64,000 bases of DNA from NCBI RefSeq assembly GCF_019212185.1, contig NZ_CP078138.1:226001-290000 (forward strand), given 5' to 3'. The DNA comes from Pseudomonas fluorescens (lineage in GTDB: Bacteria; Pseudomonadota; Gammaproteobacteria; Pseudomonadales; Pseudomonadaceae). Shown here piece after piece: positions 63,013 to 64,000 of this stretch. Under the pieces are notes generated by a model. The model was not told where the DNA came from. It saw nothing but the letters and a program-made list of their open reading frames with translations, and searched no databases. Numbering within the stretch: position 1 is the stretch's first letter; every line of letters begins with the position of its first letter. Position numbers and translations under genes: made by a program.

Positions 63013-63040
63013 TTGACGCGAGTTTTTATCTGTCTATAAT
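63013..63040 (+). promoter_or_regulatory. rRNA operon promoter P1
   Basis: TTGACG and TATAAT lie 16 bases apart, followed by a GC-rich discriminator (TCGCCCC) typical of stringently controlled rRNA promoters. Confidence 0.85.
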
Positions 63041-63157
63041 TCGCCCCACTTCCGGCGCAGTCGAAACGGAAAACTCCTTGGTAAACAATGAGTTACGAAG
63101 TTTTCGGCAGTCAGTGTTTCAGGTCATCGAAGCGCGAAGGAAGTTGAAAAAGAGGTG

Positions 63158-63185
63158 TTGACAGCAGCGTGTAACGCTGTAGAAT
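63158..63185 (+). promoter_or_regulatory. rRNA operon promoter P2
   Basis: TTGACA and TAGAAT lie 16 bases apart, with the discriminator TCGCCTC. Same architecture as P1 and P3. Confidence 0.85.
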
Positions 63186-63266
63186 TCGCCTCCCGCTGAC
63201 GAGAGATCGAAAGCGCAAGTGGTTGAAGTTGTTAAGGATTCCTTGAAAACTTCTGAAAATAATCAC

Positions 63267-63294
63267 TTGACAGCAAATGAGGCTGCTGTAGAAT
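63267..63294 (+). promoter_or_regulatory. rRNA operon promoter P3
   Basis: TTGACA and TAGAAT lie 16 bases apart, with the GC-rich discriminator GCGCGCC. It is the nearest promoter to 16S, about 200 bases upstream. Confidence 0.85.
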
Positions 63295-63330
63295 GCGCGC
63301 CTCGGTTGAGACGAAAGATCTTAACCAACC

Positions 63331-63341
63331 GCTCTTTAACA
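63331..63341 (+). promoter_or_regulatory. rRNA antitermination boxA
   Basis: GCTCTTTAACA matches the boxA antitermination element bound by NusB/NusE in rRNA leaders. It stands between P3 and the mature 16S. Confidence 0.85.
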
Positions 63342-63491
63342 ACTGAATCAAGCAATTCGTGTGGGTGCTTGTGCAGTCAGACTGATAGTCAACAAGATTA
63401 TCAGCATCACAAGTTACTCCGCGAGAAATCAAAGATGTAACCAACGATTGCTGAGCCAAGTTTAGGGTTTCTTAAAAACCCAAAGATGTTT

Positions 63492-64000
<509 letters not shown>

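Overview
The window comes from a gamma-proteobacterial chromosome of the genus Pseudomonas, most likely the P. fluorescens group. The evidence is the GC-rich coding style, the gene order zur-znuCB/znuA, thrB, polA-[sRNA]-engB, cc4-dsbA, kinB-algB as in Pseudomonas, an ErsA-type sRNA with an AlgU-like promoter, REP palindromes of the type GAGCGAGCCTGCTCGCG, and a Pseudomonas 16S rRNA 5' part at the right edge. Subgroup placement from the 16S variable loop (P. jessenii/mandelii-like) is only a guess.

Layout. 1-10.3 kb: the end of a SulP anion transporter, a hypothetical gene, then the complete aa3-type (caa3-like) cytochrome c oxidase locus coxB-coxA-ctaG-coxC-(DUF2909 on the other strand)-SURF1-hyp-ctaA-ctaB-sco, which encodes the oxidase plus its copper and haem A assembly factors; an RpoS-like -10 element lies upstream of coxB. 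10.3-19 kb: D-methionine importer metNIQ, large-subunit catalase katE, a lipoprotein gene, and the zinc uptake locus zur-znuC-znuB diverging from znuA. 19-30 kb: housekeeping genes thrB, polA, engB, two c-type cytochromes, dsbA, an EEP-family nuclease/phosphatase, a GGDEF diguanylate cyclase and AmpDh2-like amidase; two REP doublets and ErsA sit between them. 30-36.5 kb: a CSS-EAL phosphodiesterase, then kinB/algB (alginate two-component system). Next to algB are a sigma54-type promoter with an IHF-like site, two small-protein genes and a hairpin-rich non-coding stretch.

36.5-49.5 kb: transporters and envelope genes: gltP, a nucleoside-recognition membrane protein, a four-gene MCE lipid transport operon (permease with fused STAS domain, ATPase, MlaD-type protein, PqiC-type lipoprotein), a DUF5924 membrane protein, an anchored M16 peptidase, a Na/Pi-cotransporter family protein, a TerC protein and a CitMHS citrate transporter. 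49.7-54.1 kb: a GFA protein, a large DUF4105 envelope protein coupled to three tandem DUF2388 secreted small proteins, and two DUF1127 genes whose upstream DNA carries repeated CTGTAC-type motifs. 54.4-62.9 kb: acetyl/succinyl-CoA:CoA transferase, the proton-translocating transhydrogenase pntAa-pntAb-pntB, and the glutarate module gcdR/gcdH/CaiB-type CoA transferase. 62.9-64 kb: an rRNA operon leader with three tandem sigma70 promoters, boxA, and the first ~510 nt of 16S rRNA.

Most of the window is well-conserved core chromosome. The points worth a second look are regulatory or poorly characterised: the sigma54 module beside algB, the structured intergenic region 35.8-36.1 kb, the DUF4105/DUF2388 cluster and the motif-rich DUF1127 region. 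No phage, insertion sequence, CRISPR array or tRNA was seen.
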